Shown piece after piece: positions 44,103 to 52,685 of a DNA stretch of 64,000 bases. The translations under genes and the position numbers were made by a program. This stretch comes from an uncultured Bacteroidales bacterium. GTDB lineage: Bacteria > Bacteroidota > Bacteroidia > Bacteroidales > Muribaculaceae. The notes beneath the pieces are model-generated. The model was not told the origin of the DNA, did not search any database, and saw nothing but the letters and a program-made list of their open reading frames with translations. Each line of letters opens with the position of its first letter. The stretch's first letter is position 1. The DNA lies in assembly GCA_902776435.1 (NCBI GenBank), contig CACYQB010000011.1, positions 310,001 to 374,000 on the forward strand. The letters are read 5' to 3'.

Positions 44103-44559
44103 TATTGACAGAATCCAAATCCACAAGCAGTCACACATCAATGACTGCCGCATTATTACGCTCAACAGGAACCATCATGCCAACGGCAACCTCACAGCAG
44201 TGAATAATGGCGTCGATCTGCCATTCAACATCGAACGCACGTTCTACATCTACGACGTGCCTGGCGGAGCCGAACGTGGCGGCCACAGCCATTACACATG
44301 CCACGAGTTCATCATCGCCATCAGTGGCAGTTTTGATGTCACCGTCGACGATGGCACCGACCAGTATACCTACACGCTCAACCGCCCCTATCAAGGGCTG
44401 CTGGTCGTGCCCGGCATCTGGCGCACGCTGCAGAATTTCTCGTCGGGTTCGGTATGCCTCGCTCTGGCATCCCATCACTATGACGAAGAGGACTATGTGA
44501 GGGATTACGACAGATTCCTCGAGCTGAAAGGTGTAGAAAAAGAAATGGTCGAAGACTAA
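44095..44559 (+). CDS. FdtA/QdtA-like dTDP-sugar 3,4-ketoisomerase, copy 2
   Basis: 154 aa, a paralogue of copy 1 and overlapping it by 8 bases. This one keeps the family motif H-x-H in ERGGHSHYTCHEFIIAISGS, followed by FDVTVDDG, so it is the more likely active isomerase. FdtA gives 3-keto-6-deoxygalactose and QdtA the gluco form; sequence by eye cannot say which. Confidence 0.88.
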   Translation: MDSIDRIQIHKQSHINDCRIITLNRNHHANGNLTAVNNGVDLPFNIERTFYIYDVPGGAERGGHSHYTCHEFIIAISGSFDVTVDDGTDQYTYTLNRPYQGLLVVPGIWRTLQNFSSGSVCLALASHHYDEEDYVRDYDRFLELKGVEKEMVED

Positions 44560-44572
44560 TTAAGTATAGACA

Positions 44573-45694
44573 ATGAAGCAATACCCATTCCTTGACTTGG
44601 CACTTGCCAACGGGCCCTACATGGATGAATTGAAGGCCGCCGCCTGTGAAGTAATTGAGCGGGGCCGATATCTGCACAGCACGCAGACCGAACAGTTCGA
44701 AGAGGAAATCGCTGCATTATGCGAGGCACGGCACTGCGTGAGCGTGAGCAACGGCCTGGATGCCCTGCGGCTCATCCTGCGCGCCTATAAGGAAATGGGA
44801 ATCATGCGCGATGGCGACGAGGTTATCGTTCCCGCCAACACCTATGTGGCCAGTGTCCTTGCCATCAGTGACAATGGGCTGGTGCCGGTGCTGTGTGACC
44901 CACGCGAAGACACCATGAACCTCGATTCCAGTTTGCTGGAGAGTCTGATTACCCCTCGCACCCGCGCCATCATGCCGGTACACTTGTACGGCACCCCGTG
45001 CTGGGATACCGCACTGATGCAAGCGGCCCGCGATCACGGCCTTCGCATCATCGAGGACAACGCCCAGGCTATCGGCGCCAAGAGCAACATTGCCGGATTG
45101 AACGGCACGTTTATTACGGGCGGATTGGGTGATGCGGCCGGTATCAGTTTTTACCCGACCAAGAACCTAGGCGCCCTGGGTGACGGCGGCGCTGTGGTCA
45201 CCAACGATGACGCCCTAGCCACCACCGTGCGCGCCCTGGCTAACTATGGCTCAGATAAGCGCTACCACAATATTTATCCAGGTTACAACTGCCGCCTTGA
45301 CGAAATCCAAGCGGCCATGCTGAGGGTAAAACTGCGTTATCTGGAGAAAGAGAATGAAACGCGTGCCGCCGTTGCACGAGCCTATCATGACGCCATCGAC
45401 AATCCCCGCGTCAAGGCGCCAGTCATCTTTGAGGAATTGAAGCAGATATGGCACCAATTTGTGGTGCGTGTCGAGAATCGCGATGCCTTCCGTGCCCATC
45501 TTGCAGACAACGGCGTGGGTACTGACATCCACTACGCCACCCCACCACACAGGCAACCCTGTTATCACCAGTTGGCACATGGACCACTGCCCGTGACCGA
45601 GCGCTTGGCAGGCGAGGTGGTCTCACTGCCAATCGCACACCCCATCACGCCCGATGATGCCCGCGCCATCGCCAGCATCATCAACCGCTTCTAA
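44573..45694 (+). CDS. DegT/DnrJ/EryC1 aminotransferase (FdtB/QdtB-like)
   Basis: 373 aa PLP-dependent sugar aminotransferase. The PLP-binding lysine is in FYPTKNLGALGDGGAVVTND; the EDNAQAIGA segment supplies the Asp that holds the PLP ring. It starts 14 bases after copy 2 of the isomerase and would add an amino group at C3 of the 3-keto sugar, giving dTDP-Fuc3N or dTDP-Qui3N. An acyltransferase and the glycosyltransferases for such a sugar are not adjacent. Confidence 0.92.
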   Translation: MKQYPFLDLALANGPYMDELKAAACEVIERGRYLHSTQTEQFEEEIAALCEARHCVSVSNGLDALRLILRAYKEMGIMRDGDEVIVPANTYVASVLAISDNGLVPVLCDPREDTMNLDSSLLESLITPRTRAIMPVHLYGTPCWDTALMQAARDHGLRIIEDNAQAIGAKSNIAGLNGTFITGGLGDAAGISFYPTKNLGALGDGGAVVTNDDALATTVRALANYGSDKRYHNIYPGYNCRLDEIQAAMLRVKLRYLEKENETRAAVARAYHDAIDNPRVKAPVIFEELKQIWHQFVVRVENRDAFRAHLADNGVGTDIHYATPPHRQPCYHQLAHGPLPVTERLAGEVVSLPIAHPITPDDARAIASIINRF

Positions 45695-46040
45695 ATCTCA
45701 CGAGAAGCCAGCTATCCCTATTTATTGCGATTTCAAGAGAATAAGCTACAGACAATCAACTGGGGCTGTGTCATAATAGGCCTCTGGGTTTTAATCGGCC
45801 TAACGGCCGAGAAATTAAACAAAATTTAGTATTAAAATTAAACAAATTAAATCTTTATTTTAATTTTATTAATAATTTTGCTTAATTTGGCTTCGCCGAG
45901 CTAAAGGTTCTCGCGCGAAGCGCGATTCAATTTGCGACAAATGAATTATGACGCCCCTGCCCTTCGGGCACCCCCTCTAATCTTAGAGGGGGAAAGGCTA
46001 ACGCATTGAGCCACAATAAATAATTTCGTCAAGTTTGGTG
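45695..46040. other. Intergenic region with REP-like palindromes
   Basis: 346 bases without a gene. It contains TCGGCC/GGCCGA (45795-45810), a GCGCGAAGCGCG palindrome near 45913, and a perfect CCCCCTCTAA/TTAGAGGGGG inverted repeat (45971-45992) just before the convergent HU-LysM gene. The first may end the dTDP-sugar operon; the others look like dispersed repeats. Confidence 0.45.
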
Positions 46041-47207
46041 TTATTTGCCTTTTAGGATTTCCCAGGAACGGCGTTGTGCCTTCTTGAGGCTGGCTTGGTC
46101 ATGTGCATCAATGCCGTATTTCTCGGCAGGCGGTATCACGACCACAGTACCGATAGGCACGTTGTCGGGATTAGCAATTTTATCCTTGTTTTCCTCGTAG
46201 ATATATACCCAGAACCACTGGCTGCCGTAATGCTTGGCGGCCATGGTGCTCAGGACATTCTGATCGGTAACGGTCTCGGTGACTGTTGCAGGTTCATCCA
46301 TCGGTTCCTCGATTGCCAGGGCTACCGTATCGCTGTCGGTACCCGACCCTGCTCCAGATTCGGCCTTGCCACACCCCTTCATCAGGAGCCAGCACAGAAG
46401 GCAGCAAGCCAAGACGCCCACAATCACGCCTATCCAGCGCTTATCCACCTTGCGTGGCATAGCGGCCAATTGTTCGGCCGTCGGCGTATAAGCATTGCGA
46501 GGTGCAGGGCGGTAAAAGTACTCGTCCTTGACGGGTTCCTCGACAGGTTCGGGCTCCGGCTTGGGTTGAGTGGGGCCGTCAATGGGTATGCCGACCAACA
46601 TCGGACGGGAAACCGGCTCCGCATGAGCGGGTTCGACTGCATGGGGCTCTTCGGTCTTTTGAGGTTCAGAAGTTGCATCCGCTTTTGGGGCCTCTGGCTC
46701 TACCTCAGGCTCTGGGGCTTCAGGCTCAGGCTCGGCAACTGGAGTTTCCTGCTGCGGTTCGGGCTCAGGGGCTTCTGGCTTCGACTCGGTCTTGGGAGTT
46801 TCTTGTACGGGTTCATCTTTTTCCACCTCATCAAAGAGCGACGGATATTCCTTATCGATTGCAGCCAGTTTCTCGTCGGTCACCGCATCGTCAAGAAAAA
46901 CGGTCTCAAACTGGGCAAACGGCTGGTTCACAGCTTCGGACAGAGACTTGTCGGGCGTGAAGGTGAGTTTTTTATGACCAGATATCTCAATAGAGCCGCC
47001 AGTGTTTACGCTCACGCTCTTGCGCGGCTTGACACGGGTCACCTTAAAGGTTCCCACACCCTTGATTTTAACGTCCTCGCCATCAATGAGCGACTGAGAT
47101 ACTGTGGCAAACAGTTCTCTCAGGAACAACTCGCACACGCGCTTGGTAGTCGAGGTGGATTCGGCTATCAAGTCAACAATTTCAGGAAATGTAATTTTCG
47201 CGTTCAT
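46041..47207 (-). CDS. HU-domain/transmembrane/LysM fusion protein
   Basis: 388 aa. Residues 1-95 are an HU/IHF-type DNA-binding domain (ELFATVSQSLIDGEDVKIKG then GTFKVTRVKPRK). A Pro/Glu-rich region of about 130 residues (EPEPEAPEPE-like) follows, then one transmembrane segment (WIGVIVGVLACCLLCWLL), then a C-terminal LysM-like domain (NVLSTMAAKHYGSQWFWVYI). The order predicts DNA on one side and peptidoglycan on the other side of the inner membrane. It lies 17 bases after a smaller HU gene, probably in one operon. Confidence 0.85.
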   Translation of the reverse strand: MNAKITFPEIVDLIAESTSTTKRVCELFLRELFATVSQSLIDGEDVKIKGVGTFKVTRVKPRKSVSVNTGGSIEISGHKKLTFTPDKSLSEAVNQPFAQFETVFLDDAVTDEKLAAIDKEYPSLFDEVEKDEPVQETPKTESKPEAPEPEPQQETPVAEPEPEAPEPEVEPEAPKADATSEPQKTEEPHAVEPAHAEPVSRPMLVGIPIDGPTQPKPEPEPVEEPVKDEYFYRPAPRNAYTPTAEQLAAMPRKVDKRWIGVIVGVLACCLLCWLLMKGCGKAESGAGSGTDSDTVALAIEEPMDEPATVTETVTDQNVLSTMAAKHYGSQWFWVYIYEENKDKIANPDNVPIGTVVVIPPAEKYGIDAHDQASLKKAQRRSWEILKGK

Positions 47208-47224
47208 ACCTATCTCCTCCTGAA

Positions 47225-47497
47225 TTATTGCAGTTTGGTTTTGAGCACTTTGCTCACCTTAAATCCCAACACGATTTTGGGCGGAACCAATATGCGACGT
47301 CCCGTTGAGGGGTGAATCATCACGCGCTCGTTGCGTTTCTTGGGCTCGAAGGTCCCAAAGCCGGGTACAAATACACTATCCATTTCTCCGCAACGGGTCG
47401 AAAGCACACCTGCAAAAGCCTCGAGGAGTTTGCTCACATCCTCGGCGCTGCGGCCCATATTGGCGGCAATGGTATCCACCAGTTTCTTGTTATCCAT
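47225..47497 (-). CDS. HU-family DNA-binding protein
   Basis: 90 aa from the ATG at 47497 (MDNKKLVDTIAANMGRSAED). It has the HU helical base, the beta arm region (FVPGFGTFEPKKRNERV) and the NP-like tip TGRRILVPP. It compacts and bends DNA without strict sequence preference. It precedes the HU-LysM gene in the same direction. Confidence 0.93.
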   Translation of the reverse strand: MDNKKLVDTIAANMGRSAEDVSKLLEAFAGVLSTRCGEMDSVFVPGFGTFEPKKRNERVMIHPSTGRRILVPPKIVLGFKVSKVLKTKLQ

Positions 47498-47650
47498 ATT
47501 GTAAAGTAGAACCCTAAAAGTGATAATAATCTGCAAATATAACCATATTTTTTGTCATTTGGCATTTTTCACTTAATTTTGTGAATCCGATTAACCGATT
47601 ACAACCGATTTGAACTGACATTATAATATAAATAAAAACTGAGAAAAATT

Positions 47651-48613
47651 ATGAGAAAAATCGTTATTCTTGACGGATATGCCGGTAATCCTGGCGACCT
47701 CTCATGGGAGCCGATGAAGGCATTAGCCCCCTGTGACATCTACGACTTTGGCACTGCTGATACCGTGCTTGAGCGCTGCCAGGGAGCCGAAATGGTACTG
47801 ACCAACAAGGTTCCTATTGACGCCGAGGCCATAGCGCAGTTGCCTGACCTGAAATACATCGGCGTGATGGCAACCGGATTTAACGTCGTGGATAGCGCCG
47901 AGGCCGCACGCCGAGGCATCATCGTGACCAACGTGCCGGCCTACAGCACCGACAGCGTGGCCCAACTCACTATCGCCCACCTGTTAAACATCTGCTGGCA
48001 GCCCCAGCACTATACCGACGAGGCCCATGACTTGAAGTGGACCAACTGCGGCAGTTACGCTTACTTTAACACGCCTCTTATCGAACTGGCAGGCAAGCAG
48101 ATGGGTATCGTAGGACTTGGAAACATCGGCAGTGCTGTGGCACGCATGGCGCTGGCTATGAACATGCGCGTGATGGCCTTTACCAGTAAGAGCCAAGACC
48201 AGTTGCCCGACGGCATCATCAAGGCCGATAACCTGGAGCACCTGCTGCGCACGAGCGACGTGCTCACCATGCACTGCCCGCTCAATGCCGACACCACCGG
48301 CATGATCAACGCCAAGGGACTGGCACTGATGAAGAAGGGATCCATCGTGCTCAACATGGCACGCGGCGCCCTCATCAACGAGCAAGACCTGGCAGACGCC
48401 TTAAATAGCGGTCACCTGTATGCCACCGCCATCGACTGCACCGCAGTTGAGCCGCCCGCTGCCGACCACCCACTGCTCTCTGCCCGCAACTGCCACATCA
48501 CTCCCCACATCGGTTGGACCAGTTTTGAGGCCCGTGAGCGCCTGATGGATGTCATCACCAGCAACGTTGCCGCTTACCTTGACGGGAAACCCGTGAATGT
48601 TGTAAACAAGTGA
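47651..48613 (+). CDS. D-2-hydroxyacid dehydrogenase (glycerate dehydrogenase-like)
   Basis: 320 aa. The NAD-binding motif is GIVGLGNIGSAVARMAL; the catalytic Arg is in NMARGALINEQDL, the Glu in CTAVEPPAADHPL and the His in ITPHIGWTS. The family reduces hydroxypyruvate or related 2-keto acids with NADH; the exact substrate cannot be told from sequence. Confidence 0.92.
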   Translation: MRKIVILDGYAGNPGDLSWEPMKALAPCDIYDFGTADTVLERCQGAEMVLTNKVPIDAEAIAQLPDLKYIGVMATGFNVVDSAEAARRGIIVTNVPAYSTDSVAQLTIAHLLNICWQPQHYTDEAHDLKWTNCGSYAYFNTPLIELAGKQMGIVGLGNIGSAVARMALAMNMRVMAFTSKSQDQLPDGIIKADNLEHLLRTSDVLTMHCPLNADTTGMINAKGLALMKKGSIVLNMARGALINEQDLADALNSGHLYATAIDCTAVEPPAADHPLLSARNCHITPHIGWTSFEARERLMDVITSNVAAYLDGKPVNVVNK

Positions 48614-48674
48614 GATTCACTTGTTTACAACAGATTAGTGATTAGAGATTAGTGAATTGGATTATTGATTAGAG

Positions 48675-49040
48675 ATGGAAAACAGTTTTTTTAAAGATAT
48701 AGAAGAGGCCCTGGCATGGGCCGAAGGCACGCATTGTGCCATCACCGTGTGCGACCTGGAGGGAAAAGTGATTTTCATGAATGAGCGTTCGCGAGCCACC
48801 TTCGACAAGGAGGGTCGCACAATGCTGGGCCAGAACCTCATGCCCTGCCACAGCGAGAAGTCGCAAGAGAAAATCCGCCACATGATTGCCACCGACACCG
48901 TCAACTGCTACACCATTGACAAACAAGGTGTCAAGAAGATGATTTACCAGACACCCTGGCGCCGTGACGGCAAGGTGTGCGGCATGGTGGAAATCTCCAT
49001 GGTCATCCCCAACGAGATGCCCCACTACGTGAGAGGATAA
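48675..49040 (+). CDS. Single PAS-domain protein
   Basis: 121 aa. The segment HCAITVCDLEGKVIFMNERS begins a PAS fold, with LMPCHSEKSQEKIRHMI and WRRDGKVCGMVEISMVI as the later strands. There is no output domain, so it is a stand-alone sensor or adaptor. Its ligand is unknown. Confidence 0.8.
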   Translation: MENSFFKDIEEALAWAEGTHCAITVCDLEGKVIFMNERSRATFDKEGRTMLGQNLMPCHSEKSQEKIRHMIATDTVNCYTIDKQGVKKMIYQTPWRRDGKVCGMVEISMVIPNEMPHYVRG

Positions 49041-49062
49041 GCAGAATTAGAAATCAGCTATT

Positions 49063-49112
49063 ATTATACTTGTCTATGTTGGCTTTTGAGTACAACTATA
49101 GGCAAGTATAAT
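49063..49112. terminator. Long inverted repeat between convergent genes
   Basis: ATTATACTTGTCTATGTTG and its complement near 49093-49112 form a stem of about 19 bp with one bulge and one mismatch. It lies between the PAS gene and the toxin-antitoxin-like genes and could terminate both; it is longer than most terminators here. Confidence 0.55.
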
Positions 49113-49118
49113 TATATT

Positions 49119-49355
49119 TTACTGCACTCTTGCTGTTTTGAGTTCGTTCTGAAGAAATGAAAAGACGTAACCTGGACTTTGATAATAAAGTCCTGTGGCA
49201 TCGTCCTGCAAGCGTTCAAAGGTTTCAGACGTATATAACACATCAATGGCTTCTTGTGGTGTATAATGGAGGTCATCGACCAGGCAGCCAACCAACTCTA
49301 CACATAGGTCGTCTTTCAGCAGCTGTATTTGCTCAGGAGTCAATTTCTTGCTCAT
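49119..49355 (-). CDS. Small DUF3791-related/antitoxin-like protein (78 aa)
   Basis: The protein is acidic and helical, with LTPEQIQLLKDDLCVELVGC at the N-terminus and a YTPQEAIDVLYTSETFERL segment. It overlaps the DUF3990 gene by 4 bases and is the last gene of a three-gene unit; it looks like a second small partner or antitoxin. The family assignment is tentative. Confidence 0.6.
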   Translation of the reverse strand: MSKKLTPEQIQLLKDDLCVELVGCLVDDLHYTPQEAIDVLYTSETFERLQDDATGLYYQSPGYVFSFLQNELKTARVQ

Positions 49356-49834
49356 AGTCTTTTTAATTGGTTTAAAGCTCGTTCTGTTCCAAAGAAATAC
49401 TGGAAAGTGATGCCTTGGGCGTACTTGAGTTCTTCCACTAACCGCGATAGGGAGATAACACCACCTTCATAACGTCTCAATTGATAGGTAACCCCATCAT
49501 CGGCAATTGGGCCATAGACAATGTCGTAATCATGGACAGGTTGCTGTGTTTTTCTACTGCGGTTAGCAAGTACAAAGCGGGCCCAGTCCTCGCTATAATC
49601 ATCGAAAACCAAAACCTTCAACTCATCAGATAACATCACCGAGTCGTCAAACAAGAACTCGCTGACAGTAGCCTTTCCCGTTTGAGTCTGGTTCACTTTC
49701 TGAAAAGCCATATCCCAAGCCTGCTTTTCGTCGGCTGAAAGATAAAAACCACTTCCAAAGTCCTTGAATGGTTTGGAGTGGGCCAAATCGGGCACATCAA
49801 TACTCACGTTGGAGCCATGATAAAGGTGAATCAT
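49352..49834 (-). CDS. DUF3990 protein, ADP-ribosyltransferase-like putative toxin
   Basis: 160 aa. It starts MIHLYHGSNVSIDVPDLAHS and continues with KDFGSGFYLSADEKQAWDMA, the conserved pattern of DUF3990, a family with an ADP-ribosyltransferase-like fold and often found next to DUF3791. The YHGS and GFYLS motifs correspond to the NAD-binding His and Tyr regions of such folds. It overlaps both neighbours by 4 bases. Confidence 0.78.
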   Translation of the reverse strand: MIHLYHGSNVSIDVPDLAHSKPFKDFGSGFYLSADEKQAWDMAFQKVNQTQTGKATVSEFLFDDSVMLSDELKVLVFDDYSEDWARFVLANRSRKTQQPVHDYDIVYGPIADDGVTYQLRRYEGGVISLSRLVEELKYAQGITFQYFFGTERALNQLKRL

Positions 49835-50055
49835 TTCAATCCTCCTCCGTTATTTGCACAAACTTGTGCCAGCACATCTACCGTATCGGGAAAAGATTGA
49901 GTGTGTAGCACACCAAAATGGTCCAGCAGGTGCTTCATACCCTTAAAACGCTTCAGATAAGCGTAGGCCTGACGTTGTTGGAGATTATAGCGCTTAGCAA
50001 ACTCAGTTATAAGTGCCACAATATATCCTACCATATTTTGTTCTTCACGAGGCAT
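49831..50055 (-). CDS. DUF3791 protein, putative antitoxin/partner
   Basis: 74 aa from the ATG at 50055 (MPREEQNMVGYIVALITEFA). The family pattern is clear: QQRQAYAYLKRFKGMKHLLD, then FGVLHTQSFPDTVDVLAQVC and a GGGLK end. DUF3791 genes accompany DUF3990 in many Bacteroidetes and Firmicutes. It overlaps the DUF3990 gene by 4 bases. Confidence 0.8.
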   Translation of the reverse strand: MPREEQNMVGYIVALITEFAKRYNLQQRQAYAYLKRFKGMKHLLDHFGVLHTQSFPDTVDVLAQVCANNGGGLK

Positions 50056-50255
50056 GACCTTGTATCCATGTAGTTTAGAATTGTGCAAATATAAGATATT
50101 TTTTTCATAACCACACAATAGGGGGCGATTTTAACACATAGAATCCCCCCAAGGGCAAGACTATCCTTAATCGCAAAGTCTGCACTTACACCGTGTTTGT
50201 TAATATCAAGACGAAATAATCAATTAAATGTGTGGGTGAATTATAAGTTTTTTTG

Positions 50256-50263
50256 TACTTTTG
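50256..50263 (+). promoter_or_regulatory. -7 box of glnS
   Basis: TACTTTTG at 50256-50263 fits TAnnTTTG and lies 51 bases upstream of the ATG at 50315. Confidence 0.5.
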
Positions 50264-50314
50264 TGGTTTGATAAGTAGAGAAAACTTTTTAAAACGACAT
50301 ACAGAATATAGAAT

Positions 50315-52027
50315 ATGGCGGAGAATATTAACGCTGGGGGCGAGGAGAAGAAGCCCTTGAATTTTGTGCAGCAGTTTGTAGCCGATGACCTGGCTGCGGG
50401 TAAGAACGGAGGAAGGCTAAACACGCGTTTCCCGCCGGAACCGAACGGTTATTTACACATTGGCCATGCCAAGGCCATCTGCATGGACTTTGGCGTTGCT
50501 GAGAAGTTTGGCGGCACGTGTAACCTGCGCTTTGACGACACCAACCCCCAGAAGGAGGATACGGAGTATGTCGAGGCTATCATGCGCGACATCCACTGGC
50601 TAGGCTATGACTGGGGTAACCGGTTGTACTATGCCAGCGACTACTTCCCCAAACTGTACGACTTCGCCATCCGCCTGATTAAAGAAGGCAAGGCCTATGT
50701 TGACGACCAGACGAGCGAGCAGATTGCCCAGCAAAAGGGCACGCCCACGACGCCTGGCACCAACAGCCCCTATCGTGACCGCACGGTCGAGGAGAATCTG
50801 GACCTGTTCGAGAGGATGAATGCAGGCGAATTTGACGAGGGCAGCCATGTGCTGCGCGCCAAGATTGACATGGCGTCGAGCAACATGCACTTCCGCGACC
50901 CGATCATCTACCGCATCATCAAGACGCCGCACTGGCGCACGGGCAACAAGTGGAACGTCTATCCCATGTATGACTTCGCCCACGGCCAGAGTGACTACTT
51001 TGAGGGCGTGACCCACTCGATCTGCACGCTGGAGTTTGTGCCTCACCGTGACTTGTATGACTACTTCGTGCACGAGTTGGCCGGCGAGAGCGCAGCCGAG
51101 TATTGCCCCCGCCAGATTGAGTTCAACCGCCTAAACCTCACCTATACCGTGATGAGTAAGCGCAAACTGCTGCAACTCGTCAAGGAAGGCCTCGTGGCAG
51201 GTTGGGACGATCCCCGCATGCCGACACTGTGCGGCCTGCGCCGCCGCGGCTACACACCCCAGGCCATCAAAAACTTCATCGAGGATATCGGCTACACCAA
51301 ATATGAGGCCCTGAATGACATCGGCCTGTTGGAACACAACATCCGCGAGGAGCTCAACCACCACGCCAACCGCGTGAGCGCCGTCCTGAATCCCGTCAAG
51401 GTCGTCATCACCAATTATCCCGAAGACAAGGTGGAAATGATGGAGATGGACAACAACCCCGAGCAGGAGAATGCCGGCAAGCACCAGATGCCCTTCTCTC
51501 GCGAACTCTACATCGAGCGTGACGACTTCATGGAGGAACCCCCGAAAAAGTTCTTCCGTCTCACGCCCGGCAAGGAAGTACGCCTCAAGGGTGCCTATAT
51601 CATCATGTGCACCGGCTGCACTAAGGATGCTGACGGCAACGTGACTGAGATCCAGTGCACCTATGACCCCGACACGCTAAGCGGCAGCGCCGGCAGTCAG
51701 CGCAAGGTCAAGGGCACCCTGCACTGGGTGAGCGCACGCCACTGTGTGGATGCCGAAGTTCGCTTGTATGACCGCCTGTTCGCCGTCGAGAATCCCAGTG
51801 CCGACACCGAGCACGACTTCCGCGAACTGCTCAATCCCGACTCGCTGCGTGTCATCGCCGATGCCAAGATCGAGCCGTTCCTGGCCGAGACTGCCAAGGT
51901 GGGCGACACCTTCCAGTTCCAACGCATCGGCTACTTCTGTGTCGATGAGGACTCCGCCGAAGGCCACTTGGTGTTCAACCGCACCATCGGCCTCAAGGAC
52001 AGCTGGGCCAAGCAACAAGGTAAATAA
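50315..52027 (+). CDS. glnS: Glutaminyl-tRNA synthetase
   Basis: 570 aa class I aminoacyl-tRNA synthetase. The HIGH motif is [15 protein letters not shown] and the KMSKS-like motif is [12 protein letters not shown]-terminal anticodon-binding beta-barrel domain completes it, so this is GlnRS and not a discriminating GluRS. It starts a rightward run of housekeeping genes. Confidence 0.97.
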   Translation: MAENINAGGEEKKPLNFVQQFVADDLAAGKNGGRLNTRFPPEPNGYLHIGHAKAICMDFGVAEKFGGTCNLRFDDTNPQKEDTEYVEAIMRDIHWLGYDWGNRLYYASDYFPKLYDFAIRLIKEGKAYVDDQTSEQIAQQKGTPTTPGTNSPYRDRTVEENLDLFERMNAGEFDEGSHVLRAKIDMASSNMHFRDPIIYRIIKTPHWRTGNKWNVYPMYDFAHGQSDYFEGVTHSICTLEFVPHRDLYDYFVHELAGESAAEYCPRQIEFNRLNLTYTVMSKRKLLQLVKEGLVAGWDDPRMPTLCGLRRRGYTPQAIKNFIEDIGYTKYEALNDIGLLEHNIREELNHHANRVSAVLNPVKVVITNYPEDKVEMMEMDNNPEQENAGKHQMPFSRELYIERDDFMEEPPKKFFRLTPGKEVRLKGAYIIMCTGCTKDADGNVTEIQCTYDPDTLSGSAGSQRKVKGTLHWVSARHCVDAEVRLYDRLFAVENPSADTEHDFRELLNPDSLRVIADAKIEPFLAETAKVGDTFQFQRIGYFCVDEDSAEGHLVFNRTIGLKDSWAKQQGK

Positions 52028-52066
52028 AAAGTCAGGAGTTCGGGGCTAACAACCGCATTCAACATA

Positions 52067-52669
52067 ATGAGTTTTAAAAAAGAACACATACAGAAGGACA
52101 AGGCGCAGATGGAAACCGATATCACTCAATGCCTGAAAGTGTTGAGTGCTGGAGGATTGATTCTCTACCCTACTGATACCGTGTGGGGCATCGGTTGTGA
52201 TGCGACCAATGCCGAGGCCGTGAAAAAGGTCTACCAGCTCAAGCAGCGCGATGACAGCAAGGCGTTAATCGTGCTCATCGACAGCGCCGACCATCTGGAC
52301 CACTATGTGGTCGATGTTCCCGCTATCGCCCGCGAACTCATCGATGTGGCTGTCAAGCCATTGACTATCATCTATGAAGGAGCCTACAACTTAGCGTCCA
52401 ACGTGCTTGGCGACGAAGACAGCGTGGGCATCCGCATTCCCGATGACGAATTCTGTCACCGTCTGTGCGAACGATACGGCAAGCCCATCGTTTCCACATC
52501 GGCCAACGTGAGCGGACAGCCCACGGCGAAGCGGTTTGCCGACATTGATGAAGAGATTATTAAGGGCGTGGACTATGCCGTGGAGTACCGCCGTAATGAC
52601 TCGGCTCCCCACCAGCCGTCGAACATCATCCTGCTGAGCCGTGACGGGACGTTTAAGATTATCCGATAA
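52067..52669 (+). CDS. L-threonylcarbamoyladenylate synthase (Sua5/YciO/TsaC family)
   Basis: 200 aa. The core KQRDDSKALIVLI and the upstream GGLILYPTDTVWGIGCDATN are typical; the SVGIRIPDDEF and STSANVSGQPT motifs complete the YrdC fold. It makes threonylcarbamoyl-AMP for tRNA t6A37; the YciO subgroup may have another role. It lies 39 bases after glnS. Confidence 0.92.
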   Translation: MSFKKEHIQKDKAQMETDITQCLKVLSAGGLILYPTDTVWGIGCDATNAEAVKKVYQLKQRDDSKALIVLIDSADHLDHYVVDVPAIARELIDVAVKPLTIIYEGAYNLASNVLGDEDSVGIRIPDDEFCHRLCERYGKPIVSTSANVSGQPTAKRFADIDEEIIKGVDYAVEYRRNDSAPHQPSNIILLSRDGTFKIIR

Positions 52670-52685
52670 TTAATACTTCAACGAT

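Noticed and set aside
46074-47315. Long rightward ORF opposite the HU-LysM gene
   Set aside because: Shadow of the Pro/Glu-rich gene, giving Leu/Arg/Gly runs; no domain.
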